Assembly (NCBI RefSeq): GCF_000425585.1
Contig: NZ_AUDS01000010.1
Location: forward strand, 124,001-188,000
Length of the DNA: 64,000 nucleotides
Direction of reading: 5' to 3'
Source: Terrimonas ferruginea DSM 30193
Lineage (GTDB): Bacteria > Bacteroidota > Bacteroidia > Chitinophagales > Chitinophagaceae
Shown piece by piece: positions 1 to 9,630 of this stretch. Within the stretch, counting starts at the first letter, position 1, and every line of letters starts with the position of its first letter. The notes beneath the pieces are model-generated. The model saw only the letters and a program-made list of their open reading frames with translations. It ran no database searches and was not told where the DNA came from. The translations under genes were made by a program, and so were the position numbers.

Positions 1-2639
1 TCCTGCAAGGTAGAGCTCCTGGTTTGCTGGTAACAGCAGGTTCCGGTCAGCCCGGTGCTGCTGCCCGTGTGCAATTGCGTGGTCAGGCTTCTATCTCTGG
101 TGGCAGCGGTCCGCTGTATATCCTGGATGGTATGCCAATCGAAGCTGCCGTGTTCCAGTCTCTCAACCCTAACGACTTCGAAGACGTTCAGGTTCTCCGT
201 GACGCCGTAGCTACCGCTCAGTACGGTAACCGTGGTGGTAACGGTGTTATCATCATTACTTCCAAGAGAGGCAAGGCTGGCAAACCTCAGTTGACTTACA
301 CTGGTCAGGTGGGTATCACTGAGCCAGGTAAGCAGCAGTTCAACATGATGAACACTGCCCAGCTCCTCGAATTCCAGGAAGTATTGGGAAGAATGGGTGT
401 TGCTAACCTCCCAGGCTGGCAGTATTCCAGAAACAACCCTGCTTACGCTGCATCTACTCCTACGCAACAAGCGGCTACCGATCGCTTCCGCGACAGCTTG
501 CTGGCTATCAATACAGACTGGCGTGATGTGTTCCTGCGCAATGGTAAGTTCACCAGCCATGACGTTAACCTGACTGGCGGTAGTGCTACAAGCAACTACT
601 TCCTCGGTCTCGGTTACTATGATGAAGATGGTATTGGTCTGCGTTCTGATCTGAAGCGTTATACGCTGCGTGCGAACATGAACATTAAAACTGATAAACT
701 GACTGCTCAGTTCAACAACTCCGTAGGTTACACACGTCGTAACTTCATCGAGTCTGAAGCTTCAGTTACCCTGGCTAACCCGTTTGCTGCTGCTTACCTG
801 GGTCTGCCTTATCAAAAACTTTTCAATGACAACGGTACCGTATCTGTTGGTTCAGGCCGCGTAGGTCCTAACGCTTACGACCGTGTTTTCACTACTACCT
901 CTTTCAACGACCAGATCAAGGCTAACACTGCTTACTCTCTCGAGTATGCTGTTACCAAGAATGTGTACGTTGGTGGTTTTGGTGGTATCGACTATCGCGT
1001 TACTATCGCCGAGCGTTCTGTTTTCCCCAACACCTGGGCTGCTAACAGCTCTGGCTTCCCTGTTGGTCCGGACGTTGGTCAAACTACAGGTCGTGGTTCT
1101 TATAACAACGGTCTGACTAACTTCTTCCAACTCGTTACACGTGCTTATGCCGGTTACAGAAATCGCTTCAACAAGCATGATCTGGATGTTAAAGTTTTGG
1201 CCGAGTACACTCGTGAGAAACAAAAAGCATTCAGCTACACTGGTTACGGTATCAACCCCAAATTGCTCGAAACTCCTGCTGGCATCACCGCTGGTAGCGT
1301 TGACAACAAGCTGATCCCTGCTGTGGGTGGTTCTAAAACAGGACGTACCCTTTCCGGTATCCTGGGTACCATCAATTACACGTACAACGACCGTTATACC
1401 CTGAACGCTTCTATCCGTCGTGACGCCTCTTCACAGCTGTCCGAAGATCAGCGCTGGGTTAACTTCTACGGTGCAGGTGTAGCCTGGAACATCCTGAAAG
1501 AAGACTTCACTACCAACTGGAACAAAGTAAGTGATCTGCGTCTGCGCTTCTCTTACGGTTCTAACGCAAACGCTGACGGATTCTACTTTGGTAACTTCGG
1601 TTATCTGCCTCTGTTCGGCGCCGGTTCTTATGCAGGTAGCAACCCTACACTGGCTCCATCTAACGCTGGTAACCTGAACGTAACCTGGGAAAAGCTGATC
1701 ACTGCCAACCTCGGTCTTGATTACGGCTTCTTCCGCAACCGCGTTTACGGTACTTTGGATGTTTACCATCGCAAAACAATTGATAACATCATTCCTCAGA
1801 CAATCTCTGCAACTGGTGGTTTCGGCGACGGAGCAAGCATTCCTGTTAACGCGGGTATTGTTGTAAACAAAGGTGTGGAATTGGCTATCAATGCTGATAT
1901 CATCAAAACAAACGACCTGTTGTTCACTGTAGGTGGTAACATCGCTTACAACAAGAACGAAGTAACTGATCTCGGTCAGGTAGCTCAGTTCGAACAAGGT
2001 ACAGAGCTCGTTAAAGTGGGTCTGCCACTGGGTTCTCACTACATGGTTAGATGGGGTGGTGTTGACGCCGCTACCGGTCGTCCTCTCTACTACACTAAAG
2101 ATGGTGTGCTGACTAACGTTTACAGCGCTTCTAACAGCGTATCTGACTTCGGTACTTACAATGCTCCATGGATCGGTGGTTTCAACGCCGGTGTTCAATA
2201 CAAAGGAATCAGCCTGAACGCATTCTTCACCTTCCAGAAAGGCTTCAGCCGTTTCAACAACCAGGATTATTTCCAGCTTAACCACGCTTTCGCTCTGCAG
2301 GGTTACAACCTGAGAACCGAAATGGAAACAATGTGGAAAAATCCAGGTGATGTTACTGATATCCAGAGCCCACTGTACGCTCGTGAGTTCGTATCCAAAG
2401 ACATCCAGGATGCATCTTACCTGCGTTTCAGAAACCTGAGCCTGGCATACCAATTGCCTTCTTCTATTATCGGCAAGCTGAAGTATTTCGCTGGTATCCG
2501 TATCTACGCTCAAGCTCAGAACCTGTATACCTGGACCAAGTGGACTGGTTTCGATCCTGAAGACAGCAACAACATCGCTCAGTACGAATATCCTCTTCCA
2601 AGAACTTACACCATTGGCCTCCAGGTCAACTTTAAGTAA
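1..2639 (+). CDS. SusC/RagA-family TonB-linked outer-membrane protein, 5'-truncated by the window edge
   Basis: Outer-membrane TonB-dependent channel of the SusC/RagA family, which imports glycans or peptides with a SusD lipoprotein lid. The reading frame is open from the first base, so the signal peptide, carboxypeptidase-like domain and start lie upstream. The visible part begins in the plug domain with the family signature LQGRAPGL, SGQPGAAARVQLRG and LYILDGMP, followed by VLRDAVATAQYG and GGNGVIIITSKRGK. The rest (about residues 110-870) is a long beta-barrel ending in an aromatic-rich strand and LQVNFK. A SusD gene follows after 45 bp, so the two are almost certainly cotranscribed. The substrate cannot be told from sequence. 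Confidence 0.95.
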   Translation, partial: LQGRAPGLLVTAGSGQPGAAARVQLRGQASISGGSGPLYILDGMPIEAAVFQSLNPNDFEDVQVLRDAVATAQYGNRGGNGVIIITSKRGKAGKPQLTYTGQVGITEPGKQQFNMMNTAQLLEFQEVLGRMGVANLPGWQYSRNNPAYAASTPTQQAATDRFRDSLLAINTDWRDVFLRNGKFTSHDVNLTGGSATSNYFLGLGYYDEDGIGLRSDLKRYTLRANMNIKTDKLTAQFNNSVGYTRRNFIESEASVTLANPFAAAYLGLPYQKLFNDNGTVSVGSGRVGPNAYDRVFTTTSFNDQIKANTAYSLEYAVTKNVYVGGFGGIDYRVTIAERSVFPNTWAANSSGFPVGPDVGQTTGRGSYNNGLTNFFQLVTRAYAGYRNRFNKHDLDVKVLAEYTREKQKAFSYTGYGINPKLLETPAGITAGSVDNKLIPAVGGSKTGRTLSGILGTINYTYNDRYTLNASIRRDASSQLSEDQRWVNFYGAGVAWNILKEDFTTNWNKVSDLRLRFSYGSNANADGFYFGNFGYLPLFGAGSYAGSNPTLAPSNAGNLNVTWEKLITANLGLDYGFFRNRVYGTLDVYHRKTIDNIIPQTISATGGFGDGASIPVNAGIVVNKGVELAINADIIKTNDLLFTVGGNIAYNKNEVTDLGQVAQFEQGTELVKVGLPLGSHYMVRWGGVDAATGRPLYYTKDGVLTNVYSASNSVSDFGTYNAPWIGGFNAGVQYKGISLNAFFTFQKGFSRFNNQDYFQLNHAFALQGYNLRTEMETMWKNPGDVTDIQSPLYAREFVSKDIQDASYLRFRNLSLAYQLPSSIIGKLKYFAGIRIYAQAQNLYTWTKWTGFDPEDSNNIAQYEYPLPRTYTIGLQVNFK

Positions 2640-2684
2640 GTGTTGAAAAGGATAAGATTATTCGACTTTTAAAACTGAATTAAA

Positions 2685-4061
2685 ATGATTATCAAGCAAG
2701 CAAAATACATACTGGGTGTTGCCGCCGTTTGCGGATTCCTGTCCTGCACAAAGGACCTGGATCTGAAACCAACGGATTCGATCGACGCCAGTAAAGCTTT
2801 CACGTCTGTAAAGGACCTTACCGATGGTCTCTATGGCGTGTACTCCTCTGTCAGCAATGCTAACCGTATCAGAATCGGTTCGATCCTGGCGGACGAAACA
2901 AAACTGTCTGACGAAAACCGTGGTCAGGATCAGACTACTTTCAGATGGCAGTATACTTCCAACAACGCTCCTGCGGGCCTTGGACAGTATTATCAAACCA
3001 TCGACCGTATTCACCGTATTATTGCTGCTGCTCCCGGTATCCCGGCTGCAAACGCTACTGAAGAGGCGACTAAAACACGTATCAGTGCAGAACTGCTCGG
3101 TCTTCGTGGTATCGCTTACTACGAGCTGCTGATCCTGTTCTCTCCTCAGGGCTATGCTCCCGATGCGCTGGCAGTTCCCCTGGTGCTGTCTTCTGACCTG
3201 CTGCAAAAACCAGCTCGCGCTAAAGTGAGCGAAATCGTTGCACAGATCGAGACTGACCTCGCTGCAGCACGTGCTTCTGCTTCTATCCCTGACGCTCCAA
3301 CAGATCCGCTGCGTCTCAGCAAGAGTGCAATTGCCGCTTACCAGGCTCGTGTAGCCCTCTACAAAAGAGCATGGCCTGCTGCGATCACTTTCGCTTCTGA
3401 TGCTATCAGCCTGTCTGGCAAAACCCTGAACAAAGCCACATTGGCTGGTTTCTTCAGCGATGCCAACGAGTCTGAAACCATCTTCAAGTACAGAAACAAC
3501 GCCGGCCCTTCACTGATCTGGCGCGATACCAACGGTGACGTATTCTTTGAACCAGCCGACAAACTGAAACAACAGTTTGACCGTGTGAACGACGTGCGTT
3601 TTGCAATCTTCTTCGGTGCTGCCGGTAATGATACTTCTATCGTGATCAAGTATCCCGGTTCTTCCAGAGGTCCTCAGGTTAACGACCTGAAACTGGTTCG
3701 CCTGGCTGAAATGTACCTGCTGCGTGCTGAAGCTTATGCAGAGAACAATCAGTTGACACAGGCTGCTGCCGATGTTAACGCACTGCTTGCTCAGCGTGTT
3801 AACGGTCACACAGACCTGACCTACGGTACCAAAGACCTCGCTGTTGCAGGTGTTGTAAACGAACGCTACAAGGAGCTCTGCTTCGAAGGCTTCCGTTTCT
3901 TCGACCTGAAAAGAAAAGGCCTGGCTATCACTCGTAACCTGAGCGATTCACGTAATGCTAACTGGCAGACTATGCCGGCTAACGATACACGTTTCGCATT
4001 GCCGATTCCTCAGACTGAGATTTTCGCCAACCCTAACATGGTGCAAAACACGGGCTATTAA
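2685..4061 (+). CDS. SusD/RagB-family outer-membrane lipoprotein
   Basis: Surface lipoprotein that binds nutrients and caps the SusC channel encoded just upstream. It is 458 residues long, in the lower range for SusD proteins. The N-terminus is a lipoprotein signal with lipobox GFLSC (acylated Cys about residue 20), then CTKDLDLKPTDSI, a usual SusD start. TPR-like helices follow, and the C-terminal third has the typical RLAEMYLLRAEAYAE and ERYKELCFEGFRFFDLKRKG blocks, ending in the family-like ALPIPQTEIFANPNMVQN. Substrate unknown; the absence of glycoside hydrolases nearby gives no support for a polysaccharide locus. Confidence 0.95.
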   Translation: MIIKQAKYILGVAAVCGFLSCTKDLDLKPTDSIDASKAFTSVKDLTDGLYGVYSSVSNANRIRIGSILADETKLSDENRGQDQTTFRWQYTSNNAPAGLGQYYQTIDRIHRIIAAAPGIPAANATEEATKTRISAELLGLRGIAYYELLILFSPQGYAPDALAVPLVLSSDLLQKPARAKVSEIVAQIETDLAAARASASIPDAPTDPLRLSKSAIAAYQARVALYKRAWPAAITFASDAISLSGKTLNKATLAGFFSDANESETIFKYRNNAGPSLIWRDTNGDVFFEPADKLKQQFDRVNDVRFAIFFGAAGNDTSIVIKYPGSSRGPQVNDLKLVRLAEMYLLRAEAYAENNQLTQAAADVNALLAQRVNGHTDLTYGTKDLAVAGVVNERYKELCFEGFRFFDLKRKGLAITRNLSDSRNANWQTMPANDTRFALPIPQTEIFANPNMVQNTGY

Positions 4062-4101
4062 TCTAGCATAACCCTATTCCTAGCATCGTAAAGAAAAAAT
4101 T

Positions 4102-4968
4102 ATGAAAAAAAATACGTCTTTCAGACTTCTGGTTGCCGCCCTCGGTGTGGCAACAATGATGGTGAGCTGTAAGAAGCAAGAAACAACCATCCCACCTGCA
4201 CAGGTGCATTTTACAGGTGCTGCGTCGCAGTCCTATGCAGTTCGTGCAGCGGGTGTTGCTCCTTACAAAATCCAGGTTGGTACTACCGACGTGGTTAACA
4301 CCGATCGTACTGTTGGTATCAAAGTGACCTCGCGCACCGCAGTAGCTGGTACGCAGTATACAGTGTCTGCCAACACTGTTACCATTCCTGCCGGTCAGGC
4401 TCTTGGTGAGTTCTCTATTCAGGGCATTTTTGCAGGATATCCTGTAGGCCGTTTGGATACGCTGGTGATCACGCTCACCGAGCCTTCCATCGCTCCCGCC
4501 AAATTCATGGATACCATTCGTCTGGCTATCGGTGATATTTGTGTGGAAGGTGTGGGTTTCACCCTGTCTTCCGTTATTGGCAACTATGCCAACACTACTG
4601 AAACTTACGGTACCAGCCCTTATGGCCCTTACAACACCAGCATCAGTTCAGCTACTTCTACAGGCGCCACAACTGCCCGTATCGTAGTAAACAACATCTG
4701 GGATTCCGGTTGGGGTCCAATCAGCTTCGACCTGAACTGGGGCGTAACTCCGCTCACGGCTACTGTAGTAACACAGAGCGTGATCACCGGATCTAACGCT
4801 GGTGACCTGAACTCAGCTTACGCTGGTCAAACCATGCAGGTTCGTCCGTTCTCAGGAAGCCCTGGCACTTTCTCAACTTGTAACAACACGTTTACATTGA
4901 GAATGCAACTGGGTGTAACCAACGTAGGTTACTTCGGTTCTCTCTACACTGTTAACATGGCCCGTTAA
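4102..4968 (+). CDS. lipoprotein of a SusCD operon, possible beta-sandwich
   Basis: Predicted lipoprotein of 288 residues with signal peptide and lipobox MVSC (Cys about residue 23) followed by KKQ. It lies 40 bp behind susD and before the operon terminator, a place where accessory surface glycan- or peptide-binding lipoproteins are usually found. Residues about 30-150 are rich in short beta-strands with the pattern VGIKVTSRTAVAGTQYTV and LDTLVITLTEP, which looks like the Calx-beta/DUF4843 type of repeat seen in such proteins. The C-terminal half is Gly/Thr/Asn-rich. No catalytic motif is visible. The lipoprotein call is firm; the fold and binding role are inference. Confidence 0.8.
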   Translation: MKKNTSFRLLVAALGVATMMVSCKKQETTIPPAQVHFTGAASQSYAVRAAGVAPYKIQVGTTDVVNTDRTVGIKVTSRTAVAGTQYTVSANTVTIPAGQALGEFSIQGIFAGYPVGRLDTLVITLTEPSIAPAKFMDTIRLAIGDICVEGVGFTLSSVIGNYANTTETYGTSPYGPYNTSISSATSTGATTARIVVNNIWDSGWGPISFDLNWGVTPLTATVVTQSVITGSNAGDLNSAYAGQTMQVRPFSGSPGTFSTCNNTFTLRMQLGVTNVGYFGSLYTVNMAR

Positions 4969-4995
4969 TAACGGCACCATTTCACAGATAATCTT

Positions 4996-5035
4996 AAGGG
5001 GATGCATCGAAAGATGCGTCCCCTTAGTATTTTTG
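4996..5035 (+). terminator. intrinsic terminator of the susC-susD operon
   Basis: A 13-bp stem (4996-5008 with 5013-5025, one G-U pair) closed by a GAAA tetraloop and followed by a T-rich stretch at 5030-5034. It sits 28 bp after the last gene of the operon. It also rules out a recO start at the TTG inside its tail. Confidence 0.9.
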
Positions 5036-5068
5036 GGGTCGCATGTTTCTTCCGTGCGGATTTTCAAC

Positions 5069-5827
5069 GTGGCAGATAAGGTACATAAAACAAAAGGCAT
5101 CGTGTTGCGCGCAACGCGTTACGGCGAAACCAGCCTGGTGATTGCTATTCTTACCGAACTGTTTGGCGTACAATCTTACCTGGTCAACGGCGTGCGACAG
5201 GCCTCCGCCAAAGGCAGCAACAAAGCCAGCTACTTTCAGCCGGGCGCCATCCTCGAACTGGTGGTGTACCACAACGAACTCAAACAACTTCAACGCATCA
5301 AAGAGTACAGGTGGTCGCATATCTACCAACAGATCTTTACCGACGTGCCCACGCACTCCATTGTATTGTTCATGGTTGAATTGCTTACTAAATGCCTGAA
5401 GCAACCCGAAGAGAATACCGACCTTTTTAATTTCGCCGAAGATGCCTTACTGCACCTCGATTCGTGCAACGAACAGGCTAAAGCCAATTACCCGCTTTTC
5501 TTTGCCCTGCATTTACCCGTCTTCTTCGGTATACCCCCACGTAATGCCACGCCGGGTCTGTTGGAGTCTGCCAGTATTTATTTTGATTTAAGAGAAGGTT
5601 CCTTTGCGCTCGAAATGCCTTCGCATACTTTTTTCCTGGAAGGGGAGGATGCACGCGCCGTTGCCGAATTGCTCAATGCACGACACCCCGACGAGTTATC
5701 ACATATACAATTGCGGCCTTCGATAAGACATCGCCTGCTGCTGGCCATGGCAGATTATTATCCTTTGCATATTCAGGATTTTGGCACTTTGCGTACGCTG
5801 CCCGTGCTGCGCGAGATCATGCGCTGA
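5069..5827 (+). CDS. recO: DNA repair protein RecO
   Basis: Recombination mediator that works with RecR to load RecA on SSB-coated DNA. The start is placed at GTG 5069 because the conserved N-terminus HKTKGIVLRATRYGETSLVIAILTELFG begins just after it; the only earlier in-frame starts (TTG 5033, GTG 5054) lie in or near the upstream terminator, and no ATG exists. The N-terminal OB-fold covers about residues 1-80 and the helical RecO C domain follows. The zinc-finger cysteines of some RecO proteins are absent, as in other Bacteroidota. Its stop codon directly abuts the stop codon of the convergent cytochrome gene (shared TGATCA). Confidence 0.93.
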   Translation: MADKVHKTKGIVLRATRYGETSLVIAILTELFGVQSYLVNGVRQASAKGSNKASYFQPGAILELVVYHNELKQLQRIKEYRWSHIYQQIFTDVPTHSIVLFMVELLTKCLKQPEENTDLFNFAEDALLHLDSCNEQAKANYPLFFALHLPVFFGIPPRNATPGLLESASIYFDLREGSFALEMPSHTFFLEGEDARAVAELLNARHPDELSHIQLRPSIRHRLLLAMADYYPLHIQDFGTLRTLPVLREIMR

Positions 5828-6187
5828 TCATTTTTTTACTTTGCGTACACGCAGGAAGGTAACGATGTAATCAATCTGCTCGGGACTCATCTTTTTAGCC
5901 ACCGCATGATTACGCGGATCGATGCCAATAAGGGCTGTAGTATGGTAATTGTCGATCTGGATGCCGGTGAAATTGGGAATGCTGTCTTTCCCTTTGGTAA
6001 AAATTCCGTGGCAGTTGGAGCAATGAATGCGGTACAAAACCTTCCCTTTTTCCGCGCGCTCGATCAATGCCGTGCGTGTCTGCTGTCCCACGTGATCCGG
6101 AATATCATATTCCACTGCCTTCTGTGCCGTGCAGTAACAGAGTGTGAGGGCGGTGAGAAGGAGTGATAGGATGAGCAGCTTTTTCAA
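5828..6187 (-). CDS. monohaem c-type cytochrome, lipoprotein-like signal
   Basis: Small exported c-type cytochrome of 119 residues. It has an N-terminal hydrophobic signal with a possible lipobox (CYC, Cys about residue 19), a single haem site CSNCH near residue 56, and a C-terminal helix MSPEQIDYIVTFLRVRK whose Met may be the sixth iron ligand. It probably carries electrons in the periplasm; the partner is unknown, although a di-haem peroxidase gene lies just upstream on the same strand. The start is TTG (6187-6185) with no ATG nearby. The DNA directly upstream is a 7-bp repeat array, so the original start region may have been altered by repeat growth. Confidence 0.85.
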   Translation of the reverse strand: MKKLLILSLLLTALTLCYCTAQKAVEYDIPDHVGQQTRTALIERAEKGKVLYRIHCSNCHGIFTKGKDSIPNFTGIQIDNYHTTALIGIDPRNHAVAKKMSPEQIDYIVTFLRVRKVKK

Positions 6188-6455
6188 TGAGTAGTAAGTA
6201 ATAAGTTTTAAGTAATAAGTAAAACAGCCGATATAGTTCTTGCGACTTTGCTCTTTATGTCACGCAAAGACGCAAAGTTAATAAGACGCAAAGATCATTT
6301 ATTATTCAAGCAGCGCGCCCTTCGAGAGGCCGAACTATCGGCCTCAGGGAGCGCCTTCGAGAGGCCGAACTATCGGCCTCAGGGAGCACGAATCACTATG
6401 CATTCCCCATTCACGATTCACCATTGACGATTCACGATTCACCATTCACGCTGCG
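6188..6455. repeat. repeat-filled gap: heptamers, ACGCAAAG units, 35-bp tandem dyads
   Basis: Non-coding gap made almost wholly of repeats. From 6190 to about 6220 there are 7-bp units such as AGTAATA/AGTTTTA. Around 6260-6296 ACGCAAAG occurs three times. At 6319-6353 and 6354-6388 a 35-bp unit is repeated in tandem, each copy holding a perfect hairpin GAGGCCGA-ACTA-TCGGCCTC. At 6409-6450 six in-phase heptamers of the ATTCACG/ATTCACC/ATTGACG type follow. No gene or convincing promoter is seen here. Confidence 0.85.
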
Positions 6456-8390
6456 TCAATACTCCCCGCCAATTTTCCTGTCATTATACCTTTTAACTTT
6501 CGATGCGGGCAACTTAACCGGGGCTTTGTCAACTACCACTGCTTCATTTAAGGACCCCAGAAAAGCAAGCAGTGCTTTTTTTTCCGTAACCGTTAATTTA
6601 AACGGCGCTTTATCCAGCGTTTGGTTCGGCACATCCAGCCCGCGGCCGGCACCACCTCCATCTTCATAAAACTGTATTACTTGCTCCAGCGTACGGAATA
6701 TACCATTGTGCATATAAGGCGCCGTATGCTGTATGTTGCGCAACGATCCGGTACGGAAGGCGTGAAGCGTTTCAGGCGCCGGACAAGCCAGGTATCTCCC
6801 GGAGTCAGGACTTAATTGGCGAAAAGCAGTATCTGCCGGCACACCCAGTACTTCAAATTCTGACGCAAGATAGGGCGGTTTTAATCCATTGAAATGCGGC
6901 ACAAAATGGCAGGTGCCGCATTTTGCTTTACTCATAAAAAGGCTAAAGCCCGCTTTTACATCGGCATCGATGGATGTGCCTTTGTTAAACGCATTGTCAA
7001 AAGGTGCATAATACTGGCTGAAGCCCGCATAGTAATAGGTAATGGCAGAAATGATATGATCGATGTTTACTTTCTTTTCTTCCGGCGTATAACGCAACAA
7101 CCGTTTGAATATCGTTTCATATTCTTTACAACTCATCACTCTTTCTACCAGCGAATCGGCAATGCCATTCATTTCATCCGGATGACCCATTACCGCTTTG
7201 CCCTGCAATTGCAGCGACATATGACTGCCGTCTGCCATCAACAGATGATTGTACACACTGTTGATCAAGGTTGGGGCATTCCGCGTCATGCTGCCCTGGT
7301 GGTTGAATAAAAAAGGCGTGGCCCGCGTGGTATCGGCGAAATACATATCCGGACGATGGCAGGAAGCACAACTGCGCGACAGATTGCCGGAGAGGAGCGG
7401 ATCGTAAAAAAGCAACCGCCCCGCTTCTTTGATATCAGATAAAACTTTCGGATCATCTACAAAAGCATATACTCCTTTAATCTGATGGCTGGTGAACAGT
7501 GCTTTGTCGAATATCGAATGCACGGTGTCGCTTAAGGCATAGTCATAATAATGCCGGGAAGAAATTCCATAAGCCCGGATCATTTCCTGGTTGAAGCCAA
7601 ACAACGGATTTACATAATCCCTGATGAACGTGAAATGATCAAACAGGCTGTACGCATCCGGTTGGCTGTTCACAAACCGTATCATTTCATCATACCTCTG
7701 GTGATATGGTACGCTGAGGGATCGATCAGGAAAGGCCTGGTCAAATGTTTTATAAATATCCGCCGTAGCCTGCAACATAAAACGCAGTTCTGGAATCACA
7801 CGATTCGTATCTGGTGTTTCAAAGCCTGTGGTATAAATGGCGGCAAGGTTCAGCAGGTATAAACGATTGGCCAGGAAGAAATGATCTGGTTTGTTCAACG
7901 CCTGCGCGAGTGAATCGGACCGATAGGCCGCAACGCCGATAAGGGAGTTTTCCACCAGGCTGATCAACGTATCGGCAGCAAATTTTTCTTCTTCATTGTT
8001 CAGGTAAATTTCTGCCAGTGATAGTCCCGCCCCGGTGAGGCGATATGGCTGCTCGTATTTTTCAAAGACTTCGTTTTCCCATTCGACAGGCAGCGGACCG
8101 TTGAGTTTTTTATAGGTTTCGGGTAAAAGGTAACGGGTCCAGAAGTCCGAGGCTTTCAGGCTTAAACGGCACTCGTGAATTTTATTGATCAGTTGGTCGC
8201 GGCCTGCAGCAGTGTTGACATCGGTATGGCGGATCAGTTGCAGCAACGATTGCTCGGATTTTTCCAGCGCAGTAATGTGTTTGTTGTAGTTGTCGGTATA
8301 GGCCTTGCCATTGCTGGCCGGGTGGCGGAAGGCGAAGGCGGTCACGATGACCACGAGAATAAGTATGGTAGCCGTCAATTTCATGTGCAT
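6456..8390 (-). CDS. di-haem cytochrome c peroxidase / MauG-family protein with long N-terminal extension
   Basis: Exported di-haem protein of 644 residues. The C-terminal 330 residues form the bacterial cytochrome c peroxidase/MauG domain: first haem site CASCH (after LLFYDPLLSGN), then GSMTRNAPTLINSVYN, and the second haem site CGTCHFVPHF, ending with the typical SLRNIQHTAPYMHNG and LDKAPFKLT. The N-terminal residues about 30-300 are helical and do not belong to the peroxidase fold; they could be an imelysin-like or other haem/iron-related helical domain, but I cannot assign them. A single N-terminal hydrophobic segment directs it to the periplasm. It starts 7 bp after the amidohydrolase gene, so the two form an operon. 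Peroxide reduction or protein oxidation are both possible activities. Confidence 0.88.
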   Translation of the reverse strand: MHMKLTATILILVVIVTAFAFRHPASNGKAYTDNYNKHITALEKSEQSLLQLIRHTDVNTAAGRDQLINKIHECRLSLKASDFWTRYLLPETYKKLNGPLPVEWENEVFEKYEQPYRLTGAGLSLAEIYLNNEEEKFAADTLISLVENSLIGVAAYRSDSLAQALNKPDHFFLANRLYLLNLAAIYTTGFETPDTNRVIPELRFMLQATADIYKTFDQAFPDRSLSVPYHQRYDEMIRFVNSQPDAYSLFDHFTFIRDYVNPLFGFNQEMIRAYGISSRHYYDYALSDTVHSIFDKALFTSHQIKGVYAFVDDPKVLSDIKEAGRLLFYDPLLSGNLSRSCASCHRPDMYFADTTRATPFLFNHQGSMTRNAPTLINSVYNHLLMADGSHMSLQLQGKAVMGHPDEMNGIADSLVERVMSCKEYETIFKRLLRYTPEEKKVNIDHIISAITYYYAGFSQYYAPFDNAFNKGTSIDADVKAGFSLFMSKAKCGTCHFVPHFNGLKPPYLASEFEVLGVPADTAFRQLSPDSGRYLACPAPETLHAFRTGSLRNIQHTAPYMHNGIFRTLEQVIQFYEDGGGAGRGLDVPNQTLDKAPFKLTVTEKKALLAFLGSLNEAVVVDKAPVKLPASKVKRYNDRKIGGEY

Positions 8391-8397
8391 GCCGGAC

Positions 8398-9549
8398 TCA
8401 GTGTAGTGGCTTTACCCGGCTCAGGGTTTCGCCGAGGCTGATGATGCCCGGTTTCTTACCCTTTTCAAAGCTACCCAAAATAGCGTCTGCCTGCAAGGCT
8501 TTTGCGCCGTTTAATGTGGCCCAGCTAAGGATATTTTCCAAGGGCAGTTCAGGAAAGTGCCGGCGGATATGCCGAATCTCTTCCAGTATGCTCAATTGAT
8601 GGTTGGAGGCGAGACTGTCTGTACCGATCACCAGCGACAATCCGCTTTGAGCCAGCATCGGAATATCAGGCAGCGTTTGTGAGATATAAAGATTGGCGCC
8701 GGGGCAGAGACAAAAGTAAACGGGTGCGGCACGGCCTTCAAGACAGGCCAGGTCTTCGCGGCTGGTACAAACGTTGTGCACCAGCAGCAAAGGTTGCGTT
8801 GGCGCAAAACGATCGATATAGCAGGGAAGGCTGTTCCTGCCCGATGGCTCAAAGAAGTTTGTGTTGAGTCCCATCTTTTCATAAAAACCAACCAACTCTC
8901 CGGATTTGCGGACAAACCATTCATTTTCGCCCGGGCATTCCTGGTTGTGGATCGATTGGATACTGTAAGGAGCAAAATCACGGATCAATGCCCAGAGTTC
9001 GGGTGTGACCGAATAAGGCGCGTGCGGAACAATGGAGACTTGTTTTTCGGGAAAAAAAGAAAGGAACTGCTCGTATACCTGCCTGGCCGCATCGAAGCGG
9101 GCAGCCGCCCCTGCGGGATTGAAACCGATGGCTTCCACGAACTGATGATAATAAACCGGGCTCCGCTGTTTTTGTTTCAGGGTACTGGCCGTGTTGCAGA
9201 TATCGCCAACGGCCACGATGCCGGCTTCGTACATGGACCGGTCAGCCTGGGCAATCGCCTCTTCGATTACTTCGGGAGGAAGGCTGCGCAGGTTCACCAC
9301 CTGGTAGAGAAAATCTGGCAGGCCCGTATGTGGCTGAATGGCGTTCTTCAGATGGCTGAGTTCGAGGTGACAATGGGCATTGACAAAACCGGGGCAAATA
9401 AGCCCGGCAATTTGCTCCACCCCGTCACCTGCTTCGGTCACGGGAACGATATCCTCAATGGTGCCGTCAGCATTGGCTATCAGCACCTGTTGTGTGGAAA
9501 TACGGTAGCCGTCGAACAACTGATCTGGCAGGAACTTTCTAAAACCCAT
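8398..9549 (-). CDS. metal-dependent amidohydrolase (aminohydrolase type)
   Basis: Cytoplasmic member of the amidohydrolase superfamily, 383 residues from the chosen ATG 9549 (an earlier ATG would add 22 residues without family similarity and run into the prfA promoter). Visible metal and catalytic motifs are HCHLELSH near residue 60, [20 protein letters not shown], and GTDSLASN near residue 310, the set typical of adenosine/cytosine or aminodeoxyfutalosine-type deaminases. The exact substrate is unknown; in Bacteroidota such proteins are often suggested to serve menaquinone synthesis by the futalosine route, which is only a possibility here. It is divergent from prfA and precedes the di-haem peroxidase gene. 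Confidence 0.85.
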   Translation of the reverse strand: MGFRKFLPDQLFDGYRISTQQVLIANADGTIEDIVPVTEAGDGVEQIAGLICPGFVNAHCHLELSHLKNAIQPHTGLPDFLYQVVNLRSLPPEVIEEAIAQADRSMYEAGIVAVGDICNTASTLKQKQRSPVYYHQFVEAIGFNPAGAAARFDAARQVYEQFLSFFPEKQVSIVPHAPYSVTPELWALIRDFAPYSIQSIHNQECPGENEWFVRKSGELVGFYEKMGLNTNFFEPSGRNSLPCYIDRFAPTQPLLLVHNVCTSREDLACLEGRAAPVYFCLCPGANLYISQTLPDIPMLAQSGLSLVIGTDSLASNHQLSILEEIRHIRRHFPELPLENILSWATLNGAKALQADAILGSFEKGKKPGIISLGETLSRVKPLH

Positions 9550-9563
9550 GCATGCAAAATAGT

Positions 9564-9571
9564 TAACTTTG
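9564..9571 (+). promoter_or_regulatory. -7 element upstream of prfA
   Basis: TAACTTTG fits the Bacteroidota -7 consensus TAnnTTTG exactly and lies in the short divergent gap, 59 bp before the prfA ATG. The matching -33 TTG is not clear. Confidence 0.5.
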
Positions 9572-9630
9572 CCGCCCGTAAGCCACGTTTTGGAGAAAAA
9601 CGGGTATGCAGGCAAAAAATACCAACCGTC

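Noticed and set aside
1431-2513. Long open frame antisense to the susC gene (360 codons)
   Set aside because: Shadow of the biased codon use of the susC gene; no family similarity, no start context, and low-complexity Val/Thr/Ser-rich translation.
1-5035. A polysaccharide utilisation locus
   Set aside because: SusC and SusD are present, but no glycoside hydrolase, lyase or sensor gene is visible on the side within the window.
8776-9630. Extension of the prfA frame 285 codons upstream
   Set aside because: The extra part is antisense to the amidohydrolase gene and has no similarity to RF1; the standard RF1 N-terminus begins at 9631.
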